NCBI GenBank assembly: GCA_003697125.1
Contig: RFGB01000300.1
Span: forward strand, 1 to 51,739
DNA: 51,739 bases
Direction of reading: 5' to 3'
DNA from: Alphaproteobacteria bacterium
Lineage (GTDB): Bacteria; Pseudomonadota; Alphaproteobacteria; Rhodobacterales; Rhodobacteraceae
Positions 42,277 to 51,321 of the stretch are shown one piece after another. Position numbers and translations under genes: made by a program. Under the pieces are notes generated by a model that saw only the letters and a program-made list of their open reading frames with translations, did not search any database and was not told the origin of the DNA. How positions within the stretch are numbered: position 1 is the stretch's first letter; the number at the start of each line of letters is the position of its first letter.

Positions 42277-43779
42277 ATGGCGAAGGACAGGGCGGGCAGG
42301 ACGCGCCGGCCGCGGGCCGAGGCGCCGCGCGGCTTTCGCGACTGGTTCGGGGCCGAGGTCACGGCCCGCGACGCGATGCTGCGCCGCATCACCGAGGTCT
42401 ACCACCGTTACGGCTTCGATGCGCTGGAGACCCCGGCGATCGAGACGGTGGAGGCGCTGGGCAAGTTCCTGCCCGATGTGGACCGCCCCAACGAAGGCGT
42501 CTTCGCCTGGCAGGACGAGGGCGAATGGATCGCGCTGCGCTATGACCTGACCGCGCCGCTGGCGCGCGTGGCGGCGCAGTATCGCAACGAGCTTCCCTTC
42601 CCCTATCGCCGCTATGCCACCGGCCCGGTCTGGCGCAACGAGAAGCCCGGGCCCGGCCGCTTCCGCCAGTTCTGGCAGTGCGATGCCGACACGGTGGGCG
42701 CGCCCGGCCCCGCGGCGGATGCCGAGATCTGCGCGATGCTGTGCGACGCGCTGGAGGCCGCCGGCATCCGCCGCGGCGACTATGTCGTGCGGATCAACAG
42801 CCGGCGGGTGCTGAACGGGGTGCTGGAGGTGGCGGGCCTTCTGGATCCGCGCGACCCGGACCGCCGCGCCGCCGAACGCGGCATCGTCCTGCGCGCCATC
42901 GACAAGCTGGACCGGCTGGGCGAGGCGGGGGTGCGCGCGCTTCTGGGCGAGGGTCGCCGCGACGAGAGCGGGGATTTCACCCGGGGCGCCGGGCTGGGGC
43001 CCGCCCAGGCCGACATCGTGATGGGCTTCCTCTGCGCCCGGGGCAGGGACGGGGCGGCGACGCTGGCCGCGCTCGGCGGTCTCGTCGGCAGCTCCGCCAC
43101 CGGCCGGCAGGGGGTGGACGAGCTGGAACAGATCGCCGGCCAGCTGGCGGCCCTGGGCTACGGCGCCGACCGCATCGTCATCGACCCCTCGGTGGTCCGC
43201 GGGCTCGGCTATTACACCGGCCCGGTCTACGAGGCCGAGCTCACCTTCGAGATCACCGACGAATCCGGCCGACCGCGCCAGTTCGGATCGGTCGCCGGCG
43301 GCGGGCGCTATGACGATCTGGTCAAGCGCTTCACCGGGCAGGAGGTGCCGGCCACCGGCGTCTCGATCGGGGTGGACAGGCTGATGGCCGCGCTCGCGGC
43401 CTCGGGCCGCGCGGCGCCGCCGGAACCCGGCCCGGTGGTGGTGACGGTGATGGACCGCGACCGCATGGCCGATTATGCCGCAATGGCCGCCGAGCTGCGC
43501 GCCGCGGGCATCCGCGCGGAAGTCTATCTCGGCAATCCGCGCAATTTCGGCAACCAGCTGAAATATGCCGACCGGCGCGGCAGCCCGGTGGCGGTGATCG
43601 AGGGCGCGGACGAACGCGCCCGCGGTGTGGTGCAGCTGAAGGATCTGGGGCTCGGCAAGCGGCTGGCCGCCGAGATCGCCTCGCACGAGGACTGGCGCGC
43701 CCAGCCCGCCCAGACCGAGGTGCCGCGCGCGGGGCTGGTCGCCGCGGTGCGCCGGATCCTCGACCGCGCCGGCGGCTGA
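42277..43779 (+). CDS. hisS: Histidyl-tRNA synthetase
   Basis: 500 residues. Class II synthetase charging tRNA-His. [22 protein letters not shown] and [17 protein letters not shown] form motif 1. Motif 2 is [21 protein letters not shown], with the [10 protein letters not shown] block before it. Histidine-specific motifs [14 protein letters not shown] and GGGRYDDLV and an anticodon-binding domain ([21 protein letters not shown]-type) follow. FRQFWQ rather than FRQFHQ points to the alphaproteobacterial HisRS lineage. ATG 42277 has a good ribosome-binding site; GTG 42271 is less likely. Four bases separate it from hisZ. Confidence 0.95.
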   Translation: MAKDRAGRTRRPRAEAPRGFRDWFGAEVTARDAMLRRITEVYHRYGFDALETPAIETVEALGKFLPDVDRPNEGVFAWQDEGEWIALRYDLTAPLARVAAQYRNELPFPYRRYATGPVWRNEKPGPGRFRQFWQCDADTVGAPGPAADAEICAMLCDALEAAGIRRGDYVVRINSRRVLNGVLEVAGLLDPRDPDRRAAERGIVLRAIDKLDRLGEAGVRALLGEGRRDESGDFTRGAGLGPAQADIVMGFLCARGRDGAATLAALGGLVGSSATGRQGVDELEQIAGQLAALGYGADRIVIDPSVVRGLGYYTGPVYEAELTFEITDESGRPRQFGSVAGGGRYDDLVKRFTGQEVPATGVSIGVDRLMAALAASGRAAPPEPGPVVVTVMDRDRMADYAAMAAELRAAGIRAEVYLGNPRNFGNQLKYADRRGSPVAVIEGADERARGVVQLKDLGLGKRLAAEIASHEDWRAQPAQTEVPRAGLVAAVRRILDRAGG

Positions 43780-43783
43780 ACGG

Positions 43784-44926
43784 ATGCTGGCCGCGCGCGC
43801 CCATCTGCCCGACGGCCGGCTGGGGCCGGGCCTGGCGCGGCTGACCGCCGAGATCGCCCGCCTGATGGACGCCTTCGCCGCCGCCGGGGCCACCGCCGTC
43901 GATCCCCCCGCCCTGCAGCCGGCCGACATCCTGCTCGACCTCTATGGCGAGGACATCCGCGCCCGGGCCTATGTGGTGCGCGACCCGGCCCGGGGCGAGA
44001 TGATGCTGCGCCCCGACTTCACCGTGCCGGTGGTGCGGATGCACATGGCCCATGGCGCCGAGCCCGCGCGCTATGCCTATGCCGGGCCGGTCTGGCGCAT
44101 GCAGGAACCCGGCAGCCCCCGGCCCAGCGAATATCTCCAGGCGGGATTCGAGATCTTCGGCGCCCCGGACCCGGCCCAGGCCGATGCCGAGGTCTTCGCG
44201 CTGATCCGCGATCTGGTCGGCGCCGATGCGGCGCTGGTCGAGACCGGCGACATGGGCGTGCTGGCCGCGGCGGTCGAGGGGCTGGACACCGCGCCCCATC
44301 GCCGCGCGGCGCTGCGCCGCCATCTGTGGCGGCCGGCGCGGTTCCGCCGCCTGCTGGAACGCTTCGGCGCCGGCCATGCCGCCGAGACCGCGGCACGCGC
44401 CGCGCTGCTGGCCCGCGTCGCCGCCGAGGGGGCGCCCGCGGTGATCGCCGCCGCGGGGCCCGAGATCGGCCTGCGCGGCGCGGCGGAGGTGGCCGAACGC
44501 CTCGCCCGGCTGGCCGAGGAGGCGCGCACCCCGCCGCTCTCGGCCGAACAGGTGGCCGGGATCGAGGCGGTGCTGGCCATCTCGGCCCCGATGGAGGCGG
44601 CGCTCGGCCAGCTGCGGGCGCTCGCGCTGCCGGGGCTCGGCCCCGCCTGCGACCGGATCGAGGCCCGGATGGAGGCGCTGGCCGCGCGCGGCATCGACGC
44701 CGCCGCCCTGCCCTTCGCCACCAGCTTCGGCCGCACGACGCTGGAATACTATGACGGCTTCGTCTTCGGATTCTCGGCACCGGGACGGCCCGATCTGCCG
44801 CCGGTCGCCCAGGGCGGCCGCTATGACCGGCTGACCGAGGCGCTGGGCGGCGGGCGGCGCCTGCCCGCGGTCGGCGCCATCATCCGGCCCGAGGTGCTGC
44901 TGGCCGCGCGCGGGTGTCCGGCATGA
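43784..44926 (+). CDS. hisZ: ATP phosphoribosyltransferase regulatory subunit HisZ
   Basis: 380 residues. A synthetase-like protein without tRNA charging activity that activates short-form HisG in the first step of histidine synthesis. Class II-type blocks are DPPALQPADILLDLYGED, ARGEMMLRPDFTVPVVRMH, YAGPVWRMQEPGSPRPSEYLQ (partly shown: GPVWRMQEPGSPRPSEYLQ) and the final GGRYDRLTEALGGGRRLPAVG. It lies between hisS and hisG and overlaps hisG by ATGA, supporting complex formation of the two products. Confidence 0.93.
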   Translation: MLAARAHLPDGRLGPGLARLTAEIARLMDAFAAAGATAVDPPALQPADILLDLYGEDIRARAYVVRDPARGEMMLRPDFTVPVVRMHMAHGAEPARYAYAGPVWRMQEPGSPRPSEYLQAGFEIFGAPDPAQADAEVFALIRDLVGADAALVETGDMGVLAAAVEGLDTAPHRRAALRRHLWRPARFRRLLERFGAGHAAETAARAALLARVAAEGAPAVIAAAGPEIGLRGAAEVAERLARLAEEARTPPLSAEQVAGIEAVLAISAPMEAALGQLRALALPGLGPACDRIEARMEALAARGIDAAALPFATSFGRTTLEYYDGFVFGFSAPGRPDLPPVAQGGRYDRLTEALGGGRRLPAVGAIIRPEVLLAARGCPA

Positions 44927-45639
44927 CCCTGCGCATCGCCCTGCCGTCGAAGGGCCGGCTTCAGGCCCAGTGCATCGCATGGTTCGCCGAACGCGGCATC
45001 ACCATCGCCCGCACCGGCGGGGAACGCGAATATGCCGGCCGCATCGAGGGGGTGGCGGGCGCCGAGCTGGTGCTGCTCTCGGCTTCCGAGATTCCCCGCG
45101 CGCTGGCCGAGGGTGCGGCCCATCTGGGCATCACCGGTCAGGATCTGGTGCGCGAACAGATCCCCGACTGGGCCGGGCGGCTTGGCGAACTGGCGCGCCT
45201 GGGCTTCGGGCGGGCCGATCTGGTGCTGGCGGTGCCCGCCTTCTGGGTCGATGTCGAACGCGTCGAGGATCTGGACGCGGTGGCCGCCGCCTTCCGCGCC
45301 CGCCATGGCCACCGCCTGCGCATCGCCACCAAGTATCACCGCCTCGTGCGCGGTTTCCTGCGCGCCCATGGTGTCGCCGATTATCGGCTGATCGACAGCC
45401 AGGGCGCCACCGAGGGCACGGTCAAGAATCGCGCCGCCGAGGCGATCGCCGACATCACCACCACCGGCGCGACCCTGCGCGCGAACCATCTGAAGGTGCT
45501 CTCGGACGGGCTGATCCTCGCCAGCCAGGCGGCGCTGTTCGCCGCGCGCGGCGCCCGCTGGGACAACGATGCCCATGCCAGCCTGGCCGAGCTCGCCGGC
45601 CGGCTGGGCCTGACGGGGGCCGCGCCGCTGCCGGACTGA
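44923..45639 (+). CDS. hisG: ATP phosphoribosyltransferase, short form
   Basis: 238 residues, the short form that lacks the C-terminal regulatory domain and needs HisZ. It condenses ATP and PRPP, the committed step of histidine synthesis. MTLRIALPSKGRLQAQCIAWF is the family start. GITGQDLVREQIPDW and the PRPP loop IADITTTGATLRANHLKVL near the C-terminus are diagnostic. ATG 44923 overlaps the hisZ stop; GTG 44914 would add three residues. Confidence 0.95.
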   Translation: MTLRIALPSKGRLQAQCIAWFAERGITIARTGGEREYAGRIEGVAGAELVLLSASEIPRALAEGAAHLGITGQDLVREQIPDWAGRLGELARLGFGRADLVLAVPAFWVDVERVEDLDAVAAAFRARHGHRLRIATKYHRLVRGFLRAHGVADYRLIDSQGATEGTVKNRAAEAIADITTTGATLRANHLKVLSDGLILASQAALFAARGARWDNDAHASLAELAGRLGLTGAAPLPD

Positions 45640-45646
45640 ACCCGCC

Positions 45647-45668
45647 GCATGCGGGGCCGCCCGCATGC
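45647..45668 (+). other. Hairpin after hisG
   Basis: GCATGCGGG (45647-45655) pairs perfectly with CCCGCATGC (45660-45668) around GCCG, seven bases after the hisG stop. No U-tract, so Rho-independent termination is doubtful. The rest of the 183-base gap to the panC-like pseudogene shows nothing I can name. Confidence 0.45.
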
Positions 45669-45822
45669 CGGGTGGTCGCCGCAGGGACGGGTGCCGCGCC
45701 GCTGCCGGGCCGACCCCGCCAGCCGCGCGCCCGGCCCCTGCCTTCGGTCGGCCGCGACCATGCCACATTGGCCCGCCATTCCCCCATGGTGCCCTCGGGT
45801 CCGCCAAGCGGGAGCGCCGGCC

Positions 45823-46652
45823 ATGCTGCACGATATCGCGCTGATGCAATCCCCCGTCCGGTTGCGCGACATGGTGCGCGACTGGCAGGCGGCGGGCGCC
45901 GAGGTGGCGCTGATGCCGGTGCTGGGGCCGGTGCATGGCGGGCATCTGGCCATGATCCGCGCGGCGCGCGCGGCGGGGCTGCGGGTTGCCGCCTGCCCGG
46001 TCGATGTCTCGGACAGCTGTCTGCCGCGCGATCCCGAACGCGACGCCGCGCTGCTGGAACGGGCCGGCGCCGATGCGGTGGTGGCGCCCGACAGCGGGCT
46101 GCACGGCGCGGCGGGGCGGCTGAGGCTGCGGCCATGCTGGCTGCCGAGGTGTTGTGCGGGCGGGTGGAGCAGGGCTGCTTCGACCGGGCGGTGCGGGTCA
46201 CGCTGCGGCTGGTCGAGCGCAGCGGGGCCGATTGCGTCCTGCTGTCGGACCTGAACTGGCAGTTCTGCGTGATCTTCGCCCGGATCCTGGGCGATCTCGA
46301 CCTCGGCGCGGTCCCGCGCATCCTGCCCGCGCCGCGCGATGCGGCGGGGCTGCCGCTGAGCGCGGAGCTGGCCGCGCTGGACCCGCCGGCGCGGCGCCAG
46401 GCCGAACGCTTCGCCCGGGTCATGGACGACACCGCCCGGGTGATCCGGCTGGGCGCCGATCCCGCCATCGCCTGCCGCGGGGCGCGCGCGCGTCTGGCCG
46501 ATGCCGGGATCGCCGCGGTGGATTATCTGGAGATGCGCCATGCCGCGACGCTGGCCCGGGTGCAAGATCCGCGCCTCGAGGGGCCGGCGCGGCTGTTCGG
46601 CGCGGTGCGGCTTCGGGGGCTTCGGCTGATCGACAGCCGGCCGCTGCCGTGA
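45823..46652 (+). pseudogene. Frameshifted, degenerate pantoate-beta-alanine ligase-like gene
   Basis: The first part (ATG 45823 to about 46115) aligns with the PanC N-terminus: EVALMPVLGPVHGGHLAMIRAARA holds the HxGH motif and ERAGADAVVAPD follows. The homology then continues in the frame one base back, from about 46134 (MLAAEVLCGRVEQGCFDRAV) to the stop at 46652, where GLRLIDSRPL matches the PanC end. A loss of one base (or gain of two) near 46100-46134 explains this; the segment normally in between is also shortened. Active-site regions NPxQF, GEKDxQQ and SSRN are replaced by VDVSDSC, LSDLNWQ and LSAEL. Panto-thenate synthesis is therefore not expected from it. Confidence 0.75.
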
Positions 46653-46662
46653 GGGGCGGCCG

Positions 46663-47700
46663 TCAGCCCGTCAGGGGCACCACCCTGTCGGGCGGGATGG
46701 CAAGCCGCGCCTCGGCCCCGGGAACCAGGGCGGGCGGCGCGCCGCCGGGCAGGCTGGCGCGCAGGGCGGTGCCGTGGCGCTCCAGATGCAGGATCGTGCG
46801 GGCCCCGGCAAAGATCCGCGCGGTGACGGTGGCGGTCAGCGCGGTCCAGCCCTCGGGCGCGGATCCGTCCGGGGCAAGCGTCACCGCCTCGGGCCGGATC
46901 GCGACCATCCGCGCGGGGGCCGGCGCGCGCAGGATGGCGCCGTCGGGCAGGCGCAGCCCCTCGGGCACCGCCTCGCCGGTCAGGATGTTGGCCGCGCCCA
47001 GGAATTCCGCGGCGAAGCGGGTGCGCGGGGCGGCGTAGAGCGTCTCGGGCGGGCCCTCCTCGACCAGCAGGCCATCGCGCAGGATGCCGATGCGGTCCGA
47101 CAGCGTCAGCGCCTCCTCCTGATCATGGGTGACGAAGATGGTGGTCACGCCGACCTCGCGCTGGATGCGCTTGAGCTCGACCTGCATCTCCTCGCGCAGC
47201 GCCTTGTCGAGCGCCGACAGCGGCTCGTCCAGAAGCAGGACCCGCGGCCGGGTGACGATGGCGCGCGCCAGCGCCACCCGCTGGCGCTGCCCGCCCGACA
47301 GCTGGTGCGGGCGCCGCTCGCCCAGGCCCTGCAGGCGCACGAGCGCCAGGGCCTCGGCCGCCCGCGTCGCGCGTTCGGCCCGCGGCACGCCCGCCGCACG
47401 CAGGCCGAAGGCGACATTCTCCGCCACGGTCATGTTGGGAAACAGCGCATAGGACTGGAAGACCATGCCGATGCGCCGCCTTTCCACCGGCATGCGCGCC
47501 ACATCCTCGCCGCCGATCTCGACCCGGCCCGAATCGGGATGCTCGAAGCCGGCAATGATGCGCAGCAGGGTGGTCTTGCCGCTGCCCGACGGCCCCAGCA
47601 GCCCGAAGAATCCGCCATCGGGAAAGTCCAGGCTAATTCCGGCCAGCGCCTCGGCCCCGGCGAACCGCTTGCGGATCCCGCGCACCGCCACCCCTGCCAT
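46663..47700 (-). CDS. Spermidine/putrescine-type ABC transporter ATP-binding protein
   Basis: 345 residues, PotA-like. Walker A GPSGSGKTT lies at about 36-44, Q-loop VFQSYALFPNMTVAENVAFG, signature LSGGQRQRVALARA, Walker B VLLLDEPLSALD and H-loop IFVTHDQEEALTLSD. A C-terminal TOBE domain (MVAIRPEAVTLAPDG onward) follows. ATG 47700 overlaps the stop of the second permease by one base (TGATG). Last gene of the minus-strand operon. Related families import polyamines, opines, Fe(III), thiamine or 2-aminoethylphosphonate; substrate here unknown. Confidence 0.93.
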   Translation of the reverse strand: MAGVAVRGIRKRFAGAEALAGISLDFPDGGFFGLLGPSGSGKTTLLRIIAGFEHPDSGRVEIGGEDVARMPVERRRIGMVFQSYALFPNMTVAENVAFGLRAAGVPRAERATRAAEALALVRLQGLGERRPHQLSGGQRQRVALARAIVTRPRVLLLDEPLSALDKALREEMQVELKRIQREVGVTTIFVTHDQEEALTLSDRIGILRDGLLVEEGPPETLYAAPRTRFAAEFLGAANILTGEAVPEGLRLPDGAILRAPAPARMVAIRPEAVTLAPDGSAPEGWTALTATVTARIFAGARTILHLERHGTALRASLPGGAPPALVPGAEARLAIPPDRVVPLTG

Positions 47701-48482
47701 CAGCGAACCTCTCCGAACCGCGCCAGCCGCGCCACCAGAAGCATCAGCGCCATCGACAGCCCGATGACGATGGTCGAGACGGCGTTGACCTCGGGCGTGA
47801 AGCCCTTGCGGATCGCGGCGTAGATCTCGACCGGAAGCGTGGTGTCCCCCGGCGCGGCCAGGAAATAGCTGATCACGAACTGATCGAAACTGACCGCGAA
47901 GGCGAACAGCGCCGCGGCGATCACCGCCGGGGCGAGATAGGGAAGCGTCACCCAGGCCGCGACCTGCCAGGGCCGGGCGCCCAGGCTGCGCGCCGCTTCC
48001 TCCAGCGCGGGGTCGAAGCCCTTCAGCCGCGCCCCGACCACGATCACCACATAGGGAATGGCCAGCGCCACATGGCCCACCACCACCGCCGGGCTGCCGC
48101 GCGGGATGCCGAGGAAGTAGAAGAACACCAGCATCGCGGTGCCGGTGATCAGCCATGGAATCGCGATCGGCGGATACAGCGCGGCCTGAAGCAGCGCGCG
48201 GCCGGGAAAGCGGTGCCGGTGGAGCCCGATCGCCGCCGCGGTGCCCAGCGCCGTGGCGATGGCGGTGGTGACCAGCGCGATCCAGACCGAGTTCCACGCC
48301 GCCTGTTTCAGCGCCGCATTGCCCATGAGCGCCGCATACCAGCGCGTCGAGAACTCCACCGGCAGCCGGTAGAAGGGCGAGGCGTTGAAGCTCATCGCCG
48401 CCATCACCAGGATGGGCAGATAGAGGAAGGCGAGGGTGAGGATGAGCCAGCCCCGCCCGATGGCGTTGAGGACCGCGGTCAT
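47700..48482 (-). CDS. Spermidine/putrescine-type ABC permease (PotC-like)
   Basis: 260 residues, six helices. LTLAFLYLPILVMAAMSFNAS is the usual first helix, and the EAA loop is DPALEEAARSLGARPWQVAAWVTLP (shown in part: LEEAARSLGARPWQVAAWV). ATG 48482 overlaps the PotB-like stop (ATGA). The frame is open far upstream inside the PotB-like gene, which is a shadow. Confidence 0.92.
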   Translation of the reverse strand: MTAVLNAIGRGWLILTLAFLYLPILVMAAMSFNASPFYRLPVEFSTRWYAALMGNAALKQAAWNSVWIALVTTAIATALGTAAAIGLHRHRFPGRALLQAALYPPIAIPWLITGTAMLVFFYFLGIPRGSPAVVVGHVALAIPYVVIVVGARLKGFDPALEEAARSLGARPWQVAAWVTLPYLAPAVIAAALFAFAVSFDQFVISYFLAAPGDTTLPVEIYAAIRKGFTPEVNAVSTIVIGLSMALMLLVARLARFGEVR

Positions 48483-49312
48483 TGCGACCGCCTCAGGATC
48501 GGGGCGGCCGCGGCCAGCACCGCCAGCACCACCGCCAGCAGGATGAACGACAGCGCCGCGCCCAGCGGCCAGTTGAAGACGGCGGTGAACTGATCCTCGA
48601 TCACCGTGCCGAAGAAGGTTCCCGCCCGCCCGCCAAGGATGCGCGGCTCCATGAAACTGCCCACCACCGGCACGAAGACCAGCACCGCCCCCGCCGCCAG
48701 CCCCGGCAGCGACAGCGGCAGCACGATGCGCCACAGGATCATCCGGCGCGATGCGCCCAGGCTGCGCGCGGCCTCGATCAGCCGCTGGTCGATCGCCTGC
48801 ATGGCGACATAGCCGGTCAGGATCACATAGGGCAGATAGCTGTGCACCAGCCCGATCACCACCGCCCACCACGAGAACATCAGGTTCACCCGGACATCCC
48901 AGGGGAGGATGGCATTCACCGCCCAGTCCAGCACCCCGCCGCCCCTGAGCGCGATCGCCCATGAGAACACGCGCACCAGCCCGTTGGACCAGAAGGGCAG
49001 GATCACCAGAATGAACAGCGCCTCGCGCCAGCGCCCGCGGATGGTGCGCGCCAGGACCCAGGCGCAGGGCGCCCCGATCAGGAGGCACAGGCCGGTGACC
49101 ACCGCCCCCAGCTCCAGCGACCGCCACAGGAGCTGCGCATAGAACGGGCGGGCGAGGAATTCGGCATAGTTGTCCAGCGTCAGGGTCCAGGCCCGCCCGC
49201 CCACGGGGATGTCCGAGACGAGGCTGAAGAAGCCCATGGCCGAGAGCGGCAGGAACACCGCCAGCGTCAGCCACAGATAGGCCGGCGCCAGAAGCGGAAC
49301 GGGCCCGCGCAT
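48479..49312 (-). CDS. Spermidine/putrescine-type ABC permease (PotB-like)
   Basis: 277 residues, six helices. MRGPVPLLAPAYLWLTLAVF and the periplasmic LTLDNYAEFLARPFYAQLLWRS are PotB-like. LPFWSNGLVRVFSWAIAL matches the conserved LPFWTSxLVRxYAW block, and the EAA loop reads LIEAARSLGASRRMILWRIVLP. It follows the binding protein by 19 bases and overlaps the PotC-like gene. Confidence 0.93.
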   Translation of the reverse strand: MRGPVPLLAPAYLWLTLAVFLPLSAMGFFSLVSDIPVGGRAWTLTLDNYAEFLARPFYAQLLWRSLELGAVVTGLCLLIGAPCAWVLARTIRGRWREALFILVILPFWSNGLVRVFSWAIALRGGGVLDWAVNAILPWDVRVNLMFSWWAVVIGLVHSYLPYVILTGYVAMQAIDQRLIEAARSLGASRRMILWRIVLPLSLPGLAAGAVLVFVPVVGSFMEPRILGGRAGTFFGTVIEDQFTAVFNWPLGAALSFILLAVVLAVLAAAAPILRRSQ

Positions 49313-49331
49313 CCCCCGGCCCCGCCGCCGG

Positions 49332-50375
49332 CTACTGCGCCGCGGCCTTCAGTTCCTGCCACAGGGCCAGGAACCGTTCGCGGTCGGCGTCGCTGACCGG
49401 CTTCATGATCTCGACCCGGGCGATGTTGGCGGGATCGCCCAGCACGCGGCGGTTGAAGGCATCCTCGGGCAGCGCGGCGGCGGCCTTCAGATTGGCCGAG
49501 GCCGGCGCGCCCACCTCGGTGTCCCACTTCACGTAGAATTCCGGGTCGATCATCCAGTCGATGAAGGCCTTGGCCGCCTCGACATTGGCCGAACCCGCGG
49601 GAATCGACAGCCCGTCCAGCCAGCCGATGGCGCCTTCCCTGGGGATGACGAACTCGACCGGCAGGCCGAAATGGGTCTTCGAACGCGCGGCGGAGCCCGA
49701 CCAGTAGGTGGCGACGTCGAATTCGCCCGCGGCGAGGAACTGGTTCCAGTCATTCTCGGACGACCAGAAGACGCGGATCTGCGGCATCAGCCGGGCCAGA
49801 CGGTCGCGCACCGCGTCCAGGTCGCGGATGTCGTTGATGCTCTGCCCGGTGACAAGCGCGGCGAACTGCACCGATTCCAGCGCGTCGTCGCGCCAGCCCA
49901 CCCGCCCCTTCATCGCGGGATCCCAGAACACCTCCAGGCTGTCGGGCCGGTCCATCGCCTCGGTGTTGTAGGCGATGCCGGTGACGCCCCACACCCAGGC
50001 CACGCCCCAGACCTTGCCGTCGAAGGCCAGTTCCGGATTGCCGGCCAGATTGGGCGCCAGATCGGCGACATTCTTCATGCCGGCGGTGTCGATGGGCTGG
50101 ATCAGCCCCTCGGCCGCCGCCTGCCGGGTGAAGGCGGAATTGATCAGCACCACGTCATAGGCGCCGGGATTGGTGCGCAACCGGGTCAGCATCTCCTGTT
50201 CGGAGTTGAAGTAGTCGTGCACCACGGTGTGGCCGGTGGCCTTCTCGAAGGCGGCCACCGCCCAGGGCTCGTCGGTGCCATAGCCCTTCCAGTTCAGCAC
50301 GCGGATCTCGGCCGCTTGGGCGCCGGCGGCCAGCGCGATGGCGCCGGCGATTGCGATGGCTGCGGTTCTGGTCAT
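49332..50375 (-). CDS. Spermidine/putrescine-type ABC substrate-binding protein
   Basis: 347 residues. Signal peptide MTRTAAIAIAGAIALAAGAQ with cleavage near QAA22, then the PotD/PotF start EIRVLNWKGYGTDEPWAVAAFE. Conserved blocks are FNSEQEMLTRLRTNPGAYDVV, GKVWGVAWVWGVTGIAYNTEA (partly shown) and EFDVATYWSGSAARSKTHFG. The four acidic/aromatic residues that bind polyamine amino groups in PotD could not be confirmed by eye. GGGAGAGGAAAG precedes ATG 50375. The neighbouring kinase and ADP-ribosylglycohydrolase suggest a ribosyl-type ligand. Confidence 0.9.
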   Translation of the reverse strand: MTRTAAIAIAGAIALAAGAQAAEIRVLNWKGYGTDEPWAVAAFEKATGHTVVHDYFNSEQEMLTRLRTNPGAYDVVLINSAFTRQAAAEGLIQPIDTAGMKNVADLAPNLAGNPELAFDGKVWGVAWVWGVTGIAYNTEAMDRPDSLEVFWDPAMKGRVGWRDDALESVQFAALVTGQSINDIRDLDAVRDRLARLMPQIRVFWSSENDWNQFLAAGEFDVATYWSGSAARSKTHFGLPVEFVIPREGAIGWLDGLSIPAGSANVEAAKAFIDWMIDPEFYVKWDTEVGAPASANLKAAAALPEDAFNRRVLGDPANIARVEIMKPVSDADRERFLALWQELKAAAQ

Positions 50376-50403
50376 CTTTCCTCTCCCTGTCGGTGTTGCG
50401 GGG

Positions 50404-51321
50404 TCAGTGCCGCGCCGGGCCGCGGGCCAGGAAGGCCCGCGTCTCGGCAAGCGTCGGTGCGGTGGCCGGGCCTTCATGCATCGTCGAGATGGCCGCGGCG
50501 GCATTGGCAAGGCGCGCGGCCGAGGCGGGATCCTCGCCCCGGTCCAGCGCGGCGAGAAAGGCGCCGGCATGGCAGTCGCCCGCCCCGGTGGTGTCGATGG
50601 CGCGCACCGGCAGGCCGGGCAGGTGCAGCGCGCCGGTCCCCGTCGCCAGCCAGCATCCGCGCGGGCCGTCGCGCACAACCGCGCCCTGCGCCCGCGGGCA
50701 CAGCGCGCGCAGCGCCTCGACCGCGGCGGCGGGGTCGTCGATGCCCACCAGCGCCGCGGCCTCGGCGCGGTTGGCGCTGATCCAGTCCGCGCGGGCCAGC
50801 ACCGCGCGCAGGAGCGGGGCGGGGATCGTGGCCACGATCGGCGCGGGATCGAAGAACAGGCGCGTGCCGGCGGGCAGCGCGGCGGCGTGGCTGGCCAGCG
50901 CCCCCGCCCCCGCCCCGGCAAGGGAGTAGCCCGACAGCATCGCCCAGGGCGCGGCGGGCAGGCCGGCAAGCGCCTCGGCGGTCAGCCGGGTCTCGGCGCC
51001 GGGCACCGAGACGAAGCTGCGCTCGCCCGAGGGTTCGACCAGCACGACGCAATTGCCCTGATCGACGGGCAGGGGCGGGATCAGCGGCCGCGCCCCCTCG
51101 GCCTCCAGCGCCGCGGCGACGATACCGGCGAAGGGGCCGGTGCCGATGCCGCCGCCATAGGCCGCCGCCATGCCCTGACGGCGCGCCGCGGCCAGCGCGT
51201 TGAACCCGCCGCCGGCGTGGGCGGCGAAGGCGGTGGCGACCACCTCGGCCCCCTGGGCGGGCAGGCCGGGGACGCGATAGACCAGGTCGCACACCGCGCC
51301 GGAAAGCTGGATCAGGCGCAT
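50404..51321 (-). CDS. PfkB-family carbohydrate kinase
   Basis: 305 residues, ribokinase fold. GGGFNALAAARRQGM near residue 37 is the substrate-side glycine motif, and DTTGAGDCHAGAFLAALDRG near residue 240 contains the ATP-site anion hole and catalytic Asp (GAGD). Likely phosphorylates a sugar or nucleoside. Its start overlaps the stop of the ADP-ribosylglycohydrolase gene by ten bases, and it precedes the ABC binding protein by 28, so it is part of the transporter operon. Substrate not deducible. Confidence 0.92.
   Translation of the reverse strand: MRLIQLSGAVCDLVYRVPGLPAQGAEVVATAFAAHAGGGFNALAAARRQGMAAAYGGGIGTGPFAGIVAAALEAEGARPLIPPLPVDQGNCVVLVEPSGERSFVSVPGAETRLTAEALAGLPAAPWAMLSGYSLAGAGAGALASHAAALPAGTRLFFDPAPIVATIPAPLLRAVLARADWISANRAEAAALVGIDDPAAAVEALRALCPRAQGAVVRDGPRGCWLATGTGALHLPGLPVRAIDTTGAGDCHAGAFLAALDRGEDPASAARLANAAAAISTMHEGPATAPTLAETRAFLARGPARH

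Noticed and set aside
42169-43929. A 586-codon minus-strand open frame opposite hisS
   Set aside because: Antisense shadow; composition and lack of domains argue against coding.
45647-45668. Intrinsic terminator for the hisS-hisZ-hisG operon
   Set aside because: The hairpin is strong, but no U-tract follows; listed only as a hairpin.
46134-46652. Second half of the panC-like region as an independent gene starting at ATG 46134
   Set aside because: No Shine-Dalgarno sequence precedes it and its content is the continuation of PanC homology, so a broken single gene is simpler.
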